Source of the DNA: Rubrobacter calidifluminis
Lineage (GTDB): Bacteria > Actinomycetota > Rubrobacteria > Rubrobacterales > Rubrobacteraceae
Assembly (NCBI RefSeq): GCF_028617075.1
Contig: NZ_JAQKGV010000012.1
Span: forward strand, 1 to 64,000
DNA: 64,000 nt
Direction: 5' to 3'
Under the pieces are notes generated by a model that saw only the letters and a program-made list of their open reading frames with translations, was not told the origin of the DNA and searched no databases. Positions 25,664-33,619 of the stretch are shown here, one piece after another. Positions within the stretch are counted from its first letter, which is position 1. Each line of letters opens with the position of its first letter. The position numbers and the translations under genes are program-made.

Positions 25664-26397
25664 GCGCCGAAACGCCGAACGGGAGGAGGCTGGCCCTCGC
25701 CGCCTCGTACGCCCTGTTGAGCTACCTCTACGGCTCGGTGCCCTTCGTGGCCCTCCTCGCAAAGAAAAAAAATATAGACCTCAAGAAAACCGGATCGAAA
25801 AACGTCGGCGCAGCCAACCTCTTCCAGAGCACCAAAAGCCCAACCCTCGCCCTCTCAGGCTGGCTCGCCGACCTCTCCAAGGGCGCCCTGCCCCCCCTTC
25901 TGGCCAAAACCATCCTCCCAATCGAAGACGAAAATACAGAGGAGATCCTGGCCTGTTCAGGAGCAACGGCCGGGGTGGCCGGTCAGTGCTGGCCCATCTT
26001 CCTCTCCTTCTCCGGTGGCAGGGGTGTCGCCCCACTCATAGGGGCGAGCATGATGCTCGCCCCGAAGCTCGTGCCGTACCTATTCGCCGCCATGACGGCC
26101 GGTGGTTCGCTGCGGGCGGTACCCCTGCTCATCGAATCCGGCGAGAAGGACTTCCGGCAGAAGATGCTCCTGGAGGGTAAGAACAGCCGGGTGGTGCCGC
26201 TGTGCGTGGGGCTCAGCATCGCCGCCCTCCCGGCCGCGATGCTCATGAGAGGGTACCCGAAGAGCAGGGTCGCGGCCGCCTCGGCGAACGCGCTGATCCT
26301 CTTCTCGAGACGGGTGACGGCCGGCGGGATCCCAAAGGGACCCGGGAAGGCGAGGAGGATCCTGAACCGCCTGCTCTACGACCGGTCCGAGGTCTGA
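25660..26397 (+). CDS. PlsY-like glycerol-3-phosphate acyltransferase paralogue B
   Basis: 245 residues, the same length as the paralogue at 17766-18503, with the same altered motifs (YGSVPFVALL, SKNVGAANLFQ, and GQCWPIFLSFSGGRGVAP at motif 2). The two genes share 38 identical bases (25975-26012 and 18069-18106). The GTG at 25660 overlaps the stop of the FakB-like gene, so the carrier and the acyltransferase-like protein are made together. Whether it acylates glycerol-3-phosphate or another acceptor cannot be told from sequence. A sugar-phosphate isomerase-like gene follows after 4 bases. Confidence 0.8.
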   Translation: MSAETPNGRRLALAASYALLSYLYGSVPFVALLAKKKNIDLKKTGSKNVGAANLFQSTKSPTLALSGWLADLSKGALPPLLAKTILPIEDENTEEILACSGATAGVAGQCWPIFLSFSGGRGVAPLIGASMMLAPKLVPYLFAAMTAGGSLRAVPLLIESGEKDFRQKMLLEGKNSRVVPLCVGLSIAALPAAMLMRGYPKSRVAAASANALILFSRRVTAGGIPKGPGKARRILNRLLYDRSEV

Positions 26398-26401
26398 AAA
26401 A

Positions 26402-27250
26402 GTGCGTTTCGCGGTGAGCCAGTTCACCACGATGCCCTGGAGCTTCGAGGAAGACCTGGACCGCTACGCCGCGCTCGGGGTCGAGGAGCTCGAGCTGTGC
26501 GAGGAGAAACTGGAGAGGGGCAGGGAGATCGAGCAACTCGGCCTGCTGGAGGTGTATGGCATGAGACCGAGCTCGGTCCAGCCCGCCGTCCGCACGCTCT
26601 TTCCGAGCCGCATGCAGCCGGAGCCGCAGGAGATCGGGGAGCGCCTCGAGAGGTTCAAGAGCACCGTAGAGCTCGTAGCCCCCTTCGCGCCCGGAGCCGC
26701 CTTCGTCTGCAACACCGGCCCCGCGCCGGGAGGCAACGTCGAGGCGGTGATCGAGACGGCCATCCGGGAGTACCGGTCGCTGGCGGAGTTCGCCGCCGGC
26801 TACGGGGTCCGAGTCGCTCTCGAGCCCCTCAGCCCCCTCCTGATGAACGTCGAGAGCGCCATCTGGACGGTAGGGCAGGCGATGCGGGTGATAGAAGTGG
26901 TGGGGCGGGAGAACTTCGGGTTGTGCCTGGACCTCTGGAACGTCTGGCAGGATGCGGAGGTGGAGGATGAGATCCTTCGCGCCGGGGAGCGCATCTTCTG
27001 CGTGCACGTCAGCGACTGGAGGACGCCGCGCTCCTTCGAGGATCGCGAGGTGATAGGCCGCGGCGAGATCCCGTTCGTCCCGCTGCTCCGGGCGATAAAC
27101 CGCTCCGGCTTTGACGGCCCGTACACGCTCGAGATCTTCTCCCGCAACGTGCCCGGGGCGCTGTGGGAGGGGGATCTGGAAGAAGTGGTGATCGAGAGCA
27201 GGAAGGCCCTCGAAAAGATCTGGCGTGAGTCCGTGGTCGGACGGAGCTGA
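26402..27250 (+). CDS. Sugar phosphate isomerase/epimerase family TIM barrel
   Basis: An AP-endonuclease-2/IolE-type TIM barrel of 282 residues. Metal ligands can be placed in RVALEPLSPL (Glu), LCLDLWNVWQ (Asp), FCVHVSDWR (His) and YTLEIFS (Glu), so the metal site looks complete. Known members include inosose dehydratase, tagatose epimerase and xylose-isomerase-like enzymes; the substrate here cannot be assigned. GTG start at 26402, 4 bases after the PlsY-like gene and hence in the reductase/FakB/PlsY-like operon. It ends 17 bases from the convergent UbiA gene. Confidence 0.85.
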   Translation: MRFAVSQFTTMPWSFEEDLDRYAALGVEELELCEEKLERGREIEQLGLLEVYGMRPSSVQPAVRTLFPSRMQPEPQEIGERLERFKSTVELVAPFAPGAAFVCNTGPAPGGNVEAVIETAIREYRSLAEFAAGYGVRVALEPLSPLLMNVESAIWTVGQAMRVIEVVGRENFGLCLDLWNVWQDAEVEDEILRAGERIFCVHVSDWRTPRSFEDREVIGRGEIPFVPLLRAINRSGFDGPYTLEIFSRNVPGALWEGDLEEVVIESRKALEKIWRESVVGRS

Positions 27251-27267
27251 GCCGCCGCCCTCCTCTC

Positions 27268-28239
27268 TCATTCCCCCTTCTTAGCCCCGAACTCGTAGCG
27301 GTTGCGAAGCGCTATCTGAGAGAGTTCGGTCGCGGCGATGACGAACACGAGCACCCCGATGACGATCGGGGCCGGTCCATGGACGGCGGCGATGGCGCCG
27401 CTGAGGATCACGCGCTCGATGACCATCGCCTTGTGCGCCGCGAGCGCCTGGGGACGCGTGAGGTGGTGGCGGTTGAGCAGGAGCAGGACGAAGACGGCGC
27501 AGGCGATGCAGAACGAGACGGCGAAGAGCCCCAGGGCCACGCTGCTGTGGTGGTAGTAGGAGAAGAGCAGGAGGGCGATGACCACCCACACCAGCGCGAG
27601 CGCCGCGGAGATCCAGACGGAGCCCGCGACACCGTAGACGACCGGCACCGTCCGGTATCCGGCCCGCCTGTCACCCTCGAGGTCCCTTATCGCGCCGACG
27701 AGGTTGGAGGAGGAGTCGTGGAAGAAGAAGAGACCGAGGAGGGCCGCGACCGCCCATCCACCCCCGGAGAGGGCATCCACCGCCGCCCCGGAGAAGAGTA
27801 TGGTGAGCGCGGCGAGGAGCCCCCGGTCGAAGTTGCCCAGGATGGCCATCTTCTTGAATGTCTTGGAGTAGGCTATCCCGGAGACGGTGGTCACGACGGC
27901 TATGGCGAAGGAGACGGGGCTCAACACCAGCGCCAGGGCGTAGCCGAGCAGGATGTAGAAGACCATGAAAGAGAACGCCTCGCGCGGCGAGACCCGGCCG
28001 GAAGGGACAGGCCGGTGGGGCTTGGCGATGGCGTCGAGGTCGCGGTCGTAGTAGTCGCCGGCGTAAAGCCCGGCGATCCAGCCGAGGGTGGGCACGATGA
28101 AGCAGAGGGTGACGCGCCACCAGGGCGCCCCCCCGCCGGAGAGGAAGAGCGCCGAGGCGAAACCGAGCATCCCGGCGTGGAACATCGTGTAGGGACGCAT
28201 CATCTCCAGGTGCGCAAGCAGCTTGGTGCGGAGGTTCAT
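27268..28239 (-). CDS. UbiA family prenyltransferase
   Basis: An integral membrane enzyme of 323 residues, about nine helices. The first Asp-rich motif is DYYDRDLDAIAKPHRP (D62, D65, D69; the usual leading Asn is Gly) and the second is AIRDLEGDRRAGYRT (D186, D190). UbiA enzymes transfer polyprenyl chains to aromatic or polar acceptors, and some relatives cyclise terpenes. Its ATG overlaps the terpene cyclase stop by 4 bases (28236-28239), so the pair is translated together. A cyclised or cyclisable prenyl lipid is the likely product; the acceptor is unknown. Confidence 0.88.
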   Translation of the reverse strand: MNLRTKLLAHLEMMRPYTMFHAGMLGFASALFLSGGGAPWWRVTLCFIVPTLGWIAGLYAGDYYDRDLDAIAKPHRPVPSGRVSPREAFSFMVFYILLGYALALVLSPVSFAIAVVTTVSGIAYSKTFKKMAILGNFDRGLLAALTILFSGAAVDALSGGGWAVAALLGLFFFHDSSSNLVGAIRDLEGDRRAGYRTVPVVYGVAGSVWISAALALVWVVIALLLFSYYHHSSVALGLFAVSFCIACAVFVLLLLNRHHLTRPQALAAHKAMVIERVILSGAIAAVHGPAPIVIGVLVFVIAATELSQIALRNRYEFGAKKGE

Positions 28240-29915
28240 CCCTCGAGTACCCTCCTGCGGTAGCGGGAGAGCGCGATCAGGGGGTAGGTGAGCGCGTAGA
28301 AGGAGTTGGAGTAGGAGAGCGAGGCGTAGTAGAGACCGATCACGGCCGGGTCCCATCCGCCGTCGGGACGCTGGCGGTCGATCAGCCACCTCACCCCGCG
28401 CTCTATCTCGCGCCGGTGGCGCACCGGATCGTAGCGGAGCAGAGCACCCACCGCCCACGACGTCTCCTCCGCCGTCGAGGGGGCCTCACCATGACCGTCG
28501 GACCAGCCACCGTCGTCGTTCTGGTGCGTCGCGAGCCAGCGCGCGGCCTTCTGCGCCATCTCGTCCCGGGCGAGCCCCAGGTCCACCAGCGCCTCCAGCA
28601 CGTTCGCCGTGCCGCGGGTGTAGGCCCTGAACCACAGCGAATCGAAGCTCCCGTCCTCGTGCTGTTTCTCCCTCAGGTAGCGGAGCGCCCGCCTGGCGCG
28701 CCGGCCCTCCCTGACCTCTTTTCCCATCATCGAGAAGGCCGAGAGGATCTGGGAGGTTATGTAGGGGTCGTCGTGGTCGAAGGGCATCCTGGAGTTGCGC
28801 ACGAACGTGGGCCACGAGCCGTCTCTGTTCTGCATGGCGTAGCACCAGCTCAGCCCGAGCCTGATCGCCTCGTGGTCCGGAGACACGCCCAGGAGCCTCA
28901 GGGCCTTCAGCGCGTAGGCGGTGTCGTCGGAATCCGGCCACCCCGCAGGGAGCGCCCAGGCCCATCCGCCGGGCGGCGAAGAGGTCGCGAAGAAAGGTTT
29001 CCTGAACTGGCCCGCGAGAAACCACCGCCTGAGCTCACCCGCGCGCGGGACCGGGCGTCCGGCCGCGTGGTAGGCGAAGACGGCCTGGGCCGAGTCGAAG
29101 TTCTCGAGGTCCCGGTCTATCGGCCAGGAGCCGTCCTCCCTCTGGCTCTCGCGGATGAAGGGCAGCGCCCGGCCCAAGATGTCCGTCGCCCCCACCTCGG
29201 CCTGGGTGAGCGCGACCACGATGAGCGAGGTCAGGAAGGCCGACTCCTCGTAGGAACCGTTGGGCCCCTGCGCCTTCCTCAGCCAGCCGAGCGCCTCCCT
29301 CCTCGCCCTGCTCTTCACCGGCTGCCAGAACCCCGGCGCGGGCCGGAAGTGCTCGTGCATCATCGAGAGGCTCAGGAAGGCGGGGAAGGTGGTGGAGACC
29401 GTGCGCCGGATGCGGCGGGGCAGCAGGATCATCTCCGTCGGGAGCTTCCTTATCTCCTCCCAGCGAACGAACCCGCAGAGCGCCCAGAGCGAGCGGCAGG
29501 GACCGCTCAGGGTGACCCTGGACGGGTCGTTTATGGCTTCGAAACCCCCGTGCCGATCCACCCACTCCCGCGCGGCGCGTATCTCCTCCTCGTACTCACC
29601 CGGCGCACACATCGAGAGCACTGCGGCCGTGAGGCTCGTCGCGTTCATGTTGGAGGGATCCACGACGCCATCCCCCCAGCCCCCGTCCGGGTTCTGGTCG
29701 GCGGCGAGCCACCCGAGCCCGCGTTCGACGGCCCCCTCCGGGGCGGCGTCCGGATGCAGGCTCAGGGCGAGGCAGGAGATGGCGGTGGCGAGGGCCGAGG
29801 AGGACATCTCGCCCACCCAAGAGCCATCCGGTCTGCGGTGTGACTCGAGGAAATCGAAGGCCCGCTGCTGGGCCTCGACGAGCGAGTGGGGTTCGATCTT
29901 TGCTTCCTCCATCAT
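28236..29915 (-). CDS. Class II terpene cyclase (squalene-hopene cyclase-like)
   Basis: 559 residues with eight QW-type repeats (for example QNPDGGW near 74, QREDGSW near 258, QNRDGSW near 362, QHEDGSF near 418, QNDDGGW near 465, QRPDGGW near 515). The catalytic protonation motif is D328-S-D330-D331-T-A, the DxDDTA of squalene-hopene cyclases. It is shorter than hopene cyclases (about 630), so the substrate may not be squalene. ATG 29915 overlaps the preceding stop by 4 bases; the open frame further upstream is a shadow of that gene. The neighbours are a UbiA enzyme and a polyprenyl-synthase pseudo-paralogue. Confidence 0.88.
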   Translation of the reverse strand: MMEEAKIEPHSLVEAQQRAFDFLESHRRPDGSWVGEMSSSALATAISCLALSLHPDAAPEGAVERGLGWLAADQNPDGGWGDGVVDPSNMNATSLTAAVLSMCAPGEYEEEIRAAREWVDRHGGFEAINDPSRVTLSGPCRSLWALCGFVRWEEIRKLPTEMILLPRRIRRTVSTTFPAFLSLSMMHEHFRPAPGFWQPVKSRARREALGWLRKAQGPNGSYEESAFLTSLIVVALTQAEVGATDILGRALPFIRESQREDGSWPIDRDLENFDSAQAVFAYHAAGRPVPRAGELRRWFLAGQFRKPFFATSSPPGGWAWALPAGWPDSDDTAYALKALRLLGVSPDHEAIRLGLSWCYAMQNRDGSWPTFVRNSRMPFDHDDPYITSQILSAFSMMGKEVREGRRARRALRYLREKQHEDGSFDSLWFRAYTRGTANVLEALVDLGLARDEMAQKAARWLATHQNDDGGWSDGHGEAPSTAEETSWAVGALLRYDPVRHRREIERGVRWLIDRQRPDGGWDPAVIGLYYASLSYSNSFYALTYPLIALSRYRRRVLEG

Positions 29916-30805
29916 CCCTCCTTCCTCCTCGGCACCCCGACCACGTACTCCAGGAACCCCCTCATCCCCCGCGCCTCGATGCCCGAATCCTCCAGCGCCG
30001 CGAGGGCGGACCTCCGGGCCTCCCCGGAGAGCTCCAGTGCCCCATCTCTGCCCAGCATCCCGGTGAACACCCTCTCTTCGGTCGGGATTAGACCGTCGAG
30101 CTCGAGCGAGATCCTCTGGCAGACCCCTGCGTACCAGGCGCACCTTCCGAGGGCGTCCAGCTCCCTCTCCGTCCCCCCGGCCAGCGCCGCTCCCATCCTG
30201 GCCGACGCCCGGAAGAGAGCCCCCCACTTCAGTCGGTAGACATCCTCGGGACGCTCCGCCACCCCTCTGAGCCCGACCGACTGGCCGCCGACCATACCCC
30301 CGGTGCCGGTCGCGAGGGCAAGCTCCTGCACCGCCCTCAGCACCCGCTCCGGCGCTCCCCGCTGTTCTCTGGTGAGGAGCCCGAGGGCCTCTCCCCAGAA
30401 CCCGTCCCCGGCGAGGATGGCCGTCGCCTGATCCACATCCTCCAGGTACGACTCGAGCTCAGGTACCACCCTCCCAAGAGCCGGTAGCGCGTCGTGGATC
30501 ATCGAGATGATGTGCGCGAACTCCACCGCGCCGGCCGCCGGCAGCACCTCCTTTGCCTCGAGCCCCAGGTCGCACGCGGCCTCCATGCACGCAAGACCGT
30601 ACACCCGACCCTCCCCGTCCGCGAGCAGCGGCAGCCTCATCGCCCTGACGAGGTCGCCGAGCCTCCGTTCGGATGAAAACCTTATTCCCTGGAGGTATTC
30701 CTCGAGTAACGCTTCGTGTGAAAGGACCGCACCGGAGCCTCCGCTCTCCTCGTAGACCCAGGCTCCTCCCGCTCTCAAAAACCGTTCCGCCGAAGATGCC
30801 AACAA
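29912..30805 (-). CDS. Degenerate polyprenyl diphosphate synthase paralogue (probably non-catalytic)
   Basis: An intact 297-residue protein clearly related to the active synthase at 59903-60790: EYLQGIRFS matches EYLHGLRFS, ILAGDGFWGEAL matches ILAGDAFFGEAL, and GGMVGGQS matches EGMVGGQV. The first Asp-rich motif, DDLPAMDDDD in the active enzyme, reads D105-A-L-P-A-L-G-R-V-V. The second, QIVDDVLN, reads QRISLELD, and the GGKRVRP substrate loop reads DGEGRVYG. Magnesium-diphosphate chemistry therefore seems lost. It leads a three-gene operon with the class II cyclase and UbiA, so it may act as a partner or regulator subunit. TTG start at 30805. Confidence 0.85.
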   Translation of the reverse strand: MLASSAERFLRAGGAWVYEESGGSGAVLSHEALLEEYLQGIRFSSERRLGDLVRAMRLPLLADGEGRVYGLACMEAACDLGLEAKEVLPAAGAVEFAHIISMIHDALPALGRVVPELESYLEDVDQATAILAGDGFWGEALGLLTREQRGAPERVLRAVQELALATGTGGMVGGQSVGLRGVAERPEDVYRLKWGALFRASARMGAALAGGTERELDALGRCAWYAGVCQRISLELDGLIPTEERVFTGMLGRDGALELSGEARRSALAALEDSGIEARGMRGFLEYVVGVPRRKEG

Positions 30806-30925
30806 AAGCCCCCTCTGCCGTCAGGGTGCATCCAGTTCATAAATCTTTTCTTATCCTCAGCATAACGCGGATTTTTAAACATACCGTGAGCTCTCTGTAA
30901 AGTGTCCGTAAAGCCGGGGGAACCC

Positions 30926-30954
30926 TTCAAGCGCTCCCGCCCAGAGGGTATAAT
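30926..30954 (+). promoter_or_regulatory. Promoter of the small secreted protein gene
   Basis: TTCAAG (30926-30931) and a perfect TATAAT (30949-30954) with a 17-base spacer lie 46 bases before the ATG at 31000. The AT-rich stretch just left of it (about 30840-30900) probably also holds the leftward promoter of the terpene operon, but its boxes are unclear. Confidence 0.55.
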
Positions 30955-30999
30955 CTGCTCCAGGCTTTTGTCAGACGTTCTCGCGAGGGGGATGCACAG

Positions 31000-31455
31000 A
31001 TGCTCAACTCCAGCCTTCTGACCAAGCTTGCGGTGGCAGCCCTCATCGTCGCCTGCGCTTTTACAGCCCGGGTCGCCCTTGCCTACTTCGAGGGTGGCTC
31101 TCAAACCCTAGGGTTCATCCAGGCCGCCATCGCCCAGACCACGGGCGCCTCGGGCGACACCGGTTCCACCACCCCCGCGGGTACCACGTCATCCGGGAGC
31201 ACCTTCTCCTCTGGAGCGACCACGAACCCGTCTTCCCCCTCCCGGACCATCCCTCAGAACTCCTCCCCTTCGAGCCCCGCGAGCTCCGGCGCTGCAGCAT
31301 CCCAGTACTCGAATCCGTCGACCGGCCAGTACGGCACGACGGGGACCAGGATAAGCTCCGGCGGCCCCAGGTTCGGCCCCGTTCCACTGATGTCCGACGG
31401 CAGGTGCCCGGTGGAGTACCCGCTGCACAGGAGCGACGGCTGCTACAGGAGGTAA
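31000..31455 (+). CDS. Small exported Ser/Thr-rich protein with C-terminal Cys motif
   Basis: The N-terminus is a signal or anchor (LLTKLAVAALIVACAFTARVALA, residues 6-28). Residues about 45-125 are low-complexity Ser/Thr/Gly/Pro typical of extracellular spacers. The last 20 residues contain two cysteines in a compact DGRCPVEYP-x6-DGCYRR arrangement that looks like a conserved, disulfide-closed tail. No family name can be given. It has its own TATAAT promoter, and GAGGGGGA lies before the ATG. It ends one base from the convergent recombinase gene. Confidence 0.75.
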   Translation: MLNSSLLTKLAVAALIVACAFTARVALAYFEGGSQTLGFIQAAIAQTTGASGDTGSTTPAGTTSSGSTFSSGATTNPSSPSRTIPQNSSPSSPASSGAAASQYSNPSTGQYGTTGTRISSGGPRFGPVPLMSDGRCPVEYPLHRSDGCYRR

Positions 31456-31456
31456 C

Positions 31457-32404
31457 CTACAGCGGTGGTAGGGTGTTGTACCTGTACGCCCTCGCGGTGA
31501 GTTCCTCGGCACGCCTTATGTAACGCAGGGTCGTCTTCGGGTCCGAGTGCCCGAGAAACTGCTGTATGACGAGCAGCGGAGCCTCGTTCATCGCCATGTT
31601 CGTCCCCACCGTATGACGTATCGAATGCGGAGAGATGGCCTTCGTGATCCCGGCCTCCCTCGCGTACTTCTTCACCATGTAGCGCACCGCGCGGGTCGTG
31701 AGCGGCTTGTCCCTGCCTTTTCTCGAGGGGAAGAGCGGCTTTCTGGCATCCGACTGCGAGACGAAGCTCCTTCCGCTCGAGAGCACGTAGCGCTGCACGA
31801 GCGCCCACAGCTCCGGGGAGGCGGGCACGTTGCGCACCTTACCCCCCTTACCTTCGACCCGCACGAAGACCTGGCCGTCGACCACCTCCCGGAAGTCCCC
31901 TATCTTCAGCCCCACGACCTCAGCTTCCCTGAGCCCGCAGGAGGCCATCACCGCAAGCATCACGTAGTCGCGCAGGTTGCACCGGCGGGCGGCCTGGAGC
32001 ATGCGCGAGAGTTCGCTCTGGGTGAGCACGTTGTAGGACGGGTCGTGAACCACCCGGGGGCTCTTGGCGAAGAACTTGACGGTCTCGGGGTTCAGCCTCG
32101 TCATCCCGGCCATGTACGCGAACGTCAGAAACCTGCGCACCACCGTGAGCTTCTTCGCCGCCGTCACCGCCGGGTACACCTCGAGCAGCCGCCTCCTGTA
32201 GAGGGAGACGTCCTCCGCACTCAGCTCGGCGACGGAAGCCAGGCCGAGCTCCCCTTCGACGAACTCGAGGAAGAGCCGGATCTCTGTATTATAAGTTTTT
32301 TTCGTCTGAGGGCTGGAGAGGGTATCGAGGAAGAGGTCGACGAGCCGCTGGCGTTCGGGCGGGGGGGATGTGTGCCGGGCGGGGAGGCTGCTTTCAGGGT
32401 TCAT
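31457..32404 (-). CDS. Tyrosine recombinase (XerC/XerD-like)
   Basis: 315 residues. The N-terminal SAM-like core-binding domain occupies about residues 18-105, followed by the catalytic domain with all conserved residues: Arg in CGLREAEVVGL, Lys in VEGKGGKVR, HSIRHT, LGHSD and the Tyr in TTLRYIRRA. It overlaps apt by 11 bases and belongs to the rsiG-FHA-ftsR-apt operon, and no attachment repeats or phage genes flank it. A chromosomal Xer-type housekeeping role is therefore more likely than a mobile integrase, but a fixed integrase cannot be excluded. Confidence 0.88.
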   Translation of the reverse strand: MNPESSLPARHTSPPPERQRLVDLFLDTLSSPQTKKTYNTEIRLFLEFVEGELGLASVAELSAEDVSLYRRRLLEVYPAVTAAKKLTVVRRFLTFAYMAGMTRLNPETVKFFAKSPRVVHDPSYNVLTQSELSRMLQAARRCNLRDYVMLAVMASCGLREAEVVGLKIGDFREVVDGQVFVRVEGKGGKVRNVPASPELWALVQRYVLSSGRSFVSQSDARKPLFPSRKGRDKPLTTRAVRYMVKKYAREAGITKAISPHSIRHTVGTNMAMNEAPLLVIQQFLGHSDPKTTLRYIRRAEELTARAYRYNTLPPL

Positions 32405-32933
32405 CGTAGGAGATCAGCGAGACCACGGGGTATGGAGCGAGGCGGCTGCGGCCCTCGAGGAAGCGAAGTTCGATTAGGAAGGCGCAGGCGGCGACGATCC
32501 CGCCTGCGTTTTCGACCAGCTCGCACATGGCGCGGGCTGTGCCGCCGGTGGCGAGGAGGTCGTCGGCGACGAGGACGCGGGTCCCCGGGGGTATGGAGTC
32601 GGCGTGGGCCTCGAGCGAGTCGGTACCGTACTCAAGATCGTAGGAGGCCGAGATGGTCCGGCGAGGGAGCTTGTTCGGCTTGCGGGCAAGTATCAGGCCC
32701 TTCCTCGCGCGGTAGGAGAGGGCGGTGCCGAAGACGAAGCCCCGGGCCTCCGCGGAGAGGATCCTGTCATATTCGTAGGGTTCTGTGGCCTCCGCAAGCG
32801 CGTCCACGGCGGCGTGCAGGGCCTCTCCGTCCTCGATCAGGGGGGTTATATCCTTGAAGGAGATGCCGGGGCGCGGGAAGTCGGGGACCGTCCTTATCCT
32901 GCGCTCCAGCTCCCGCAACGTAAGCGTACTCAA
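32394..32933 (-). CDS. apt: Adenine phosphoribosyltransferase
   Basis: Converts adenine and PRPP to AMP (purine salvage). It has the PRPP-binding motif VLVADDLLATGGTA (about residues 120-133), the N-terminal IRTVPDFPRPGISFKDITPL and the RKPNKLPRRTISASYDLEYG flexible-loop segment, all diagnostic for Apt. The 179 residues are of normal length. The TTG start at 32933 overlaps the MerR stop by 4 bases (TTGA), so it is translated as part of that operon. Confidence 0.96.
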   Translation of the reverse strand: MSTLTLRELERRIRTVPDFPRPGISFKDITPLIEDGEALHAAVDALAEATEPYEYDRILSAEARGFVFGTALSYRARKGLILARKPNKLPRRTISASYDLEYGTDSLEAHADSIPPGTRVLVADDLLATGGTARAMCELVENAGGIVAACAFLIELRFLEGRSRLAPYPVVSLISYDEP

Positions 32934-33604
32934 GGCGCGAACGACTCTATGATACTCGCCATCATGAGCTCCTTCAGGCGCGAGTCAACCCCGGCGAGGT
33001 GCCGCGCCTTGTGCATGGCCTCGGCGATACGGGCCTCGTCGCCGCTGCGAAGATCGGGGTTGAGGATCTGCTTGAACATGGCGGCCTCCCGCTCGACGGC
33101 GGCCATGATGCCGCGCAGGTGGCGGGGCTGGATGCCGTATTTGGCCATCTCGCGGGCCATGCGCACGATCTCCACGTCGCGCTGCTTGAGGTCGCCGTTT
33201 CTGCCGATGACGCCCAGACTGGCCAGTTCGTCGACGAAAGGCGGCTCCACCTCCACGGTCTCCGCGAGCTCCTCCCGGGTGTAGGTGCGGTCTTCGGCGA
33301 GCCGGGAGAGACCGTCCGGCGAGTCCTGTGAGGAGTAGAAGGGCTCTCCCCTGTCTATGCGTTCCTTGATGACCTTGAGCGGCAGGTACTCTTCGTCCTG
33401 CAGCTTCAGGATGTAGCGCAAGAGCTCCACGTCTCTGCGGGAGAAGAGCCTGTAGCCACCGCGGGTGCGTGAGAGCGAGAGCAGCCTCCGGCGCTCCAGG
33501 TATCGTATCTTGCTCACCGAGAGCGTCGGGAACTCGGGCCTCAGCTGCTCAACCACCTCACCGATGGTGTACTTCTCTCTGCTTCCGTCGCCCTGCGCTG
33601 TCAT
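32930..33604 (-). CDS. MerR family regulator, FtsR-like
   Basis: A 224-residue regulator: MerR winged helix at about residues 12-85 (YTIGEVVEQL, LSVSKIRYLERRRLLSLSRT, GGYRLFSRRDVELLRYI), then a helical C-terminal part with no metal-binding cysteines. It matches the actinobacterial FtsR type (Rv1828), which sits beside the FHA gene garA in Mycobacterium and activates ftsZ in Corynebacterium. Here too an FHA gene lies immediately upstream, 15 bases away, which supports that assignment. DNA targets are not visible in the window. Confidence 0.88.
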   Translation of the reverse strand: MTAQGDGSREKYTIGEVVEQLRPEFPTLSVSKIRYLERRRLLSLSRTRGGYRLFSRRDVELLRYILKLQDEEYLPLKVIKERIDRGEPFYSSQDSPDGLSRLAEDRTYTREELAETVEVEPPFVDELASLGVIGRNGDLKQRDVEIVRMAREMAKYGIQPRHLRGIMAAVEREAAMFKQILNPDLRSGDEARIAEAMHKARHLAGVDSRLKELMMASIIESFAP

Positions 33605-33619
33605 CTTCCCCCCATCGGC

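Noticed and set aside
31457-32404. Tyrosine recombinase as a sign of a prophage or integrative element
   Set aside because: No attachment repeats, tRNA, phage or conjugation genes nearby; the gene overlaps apt in a chromosomal operon.
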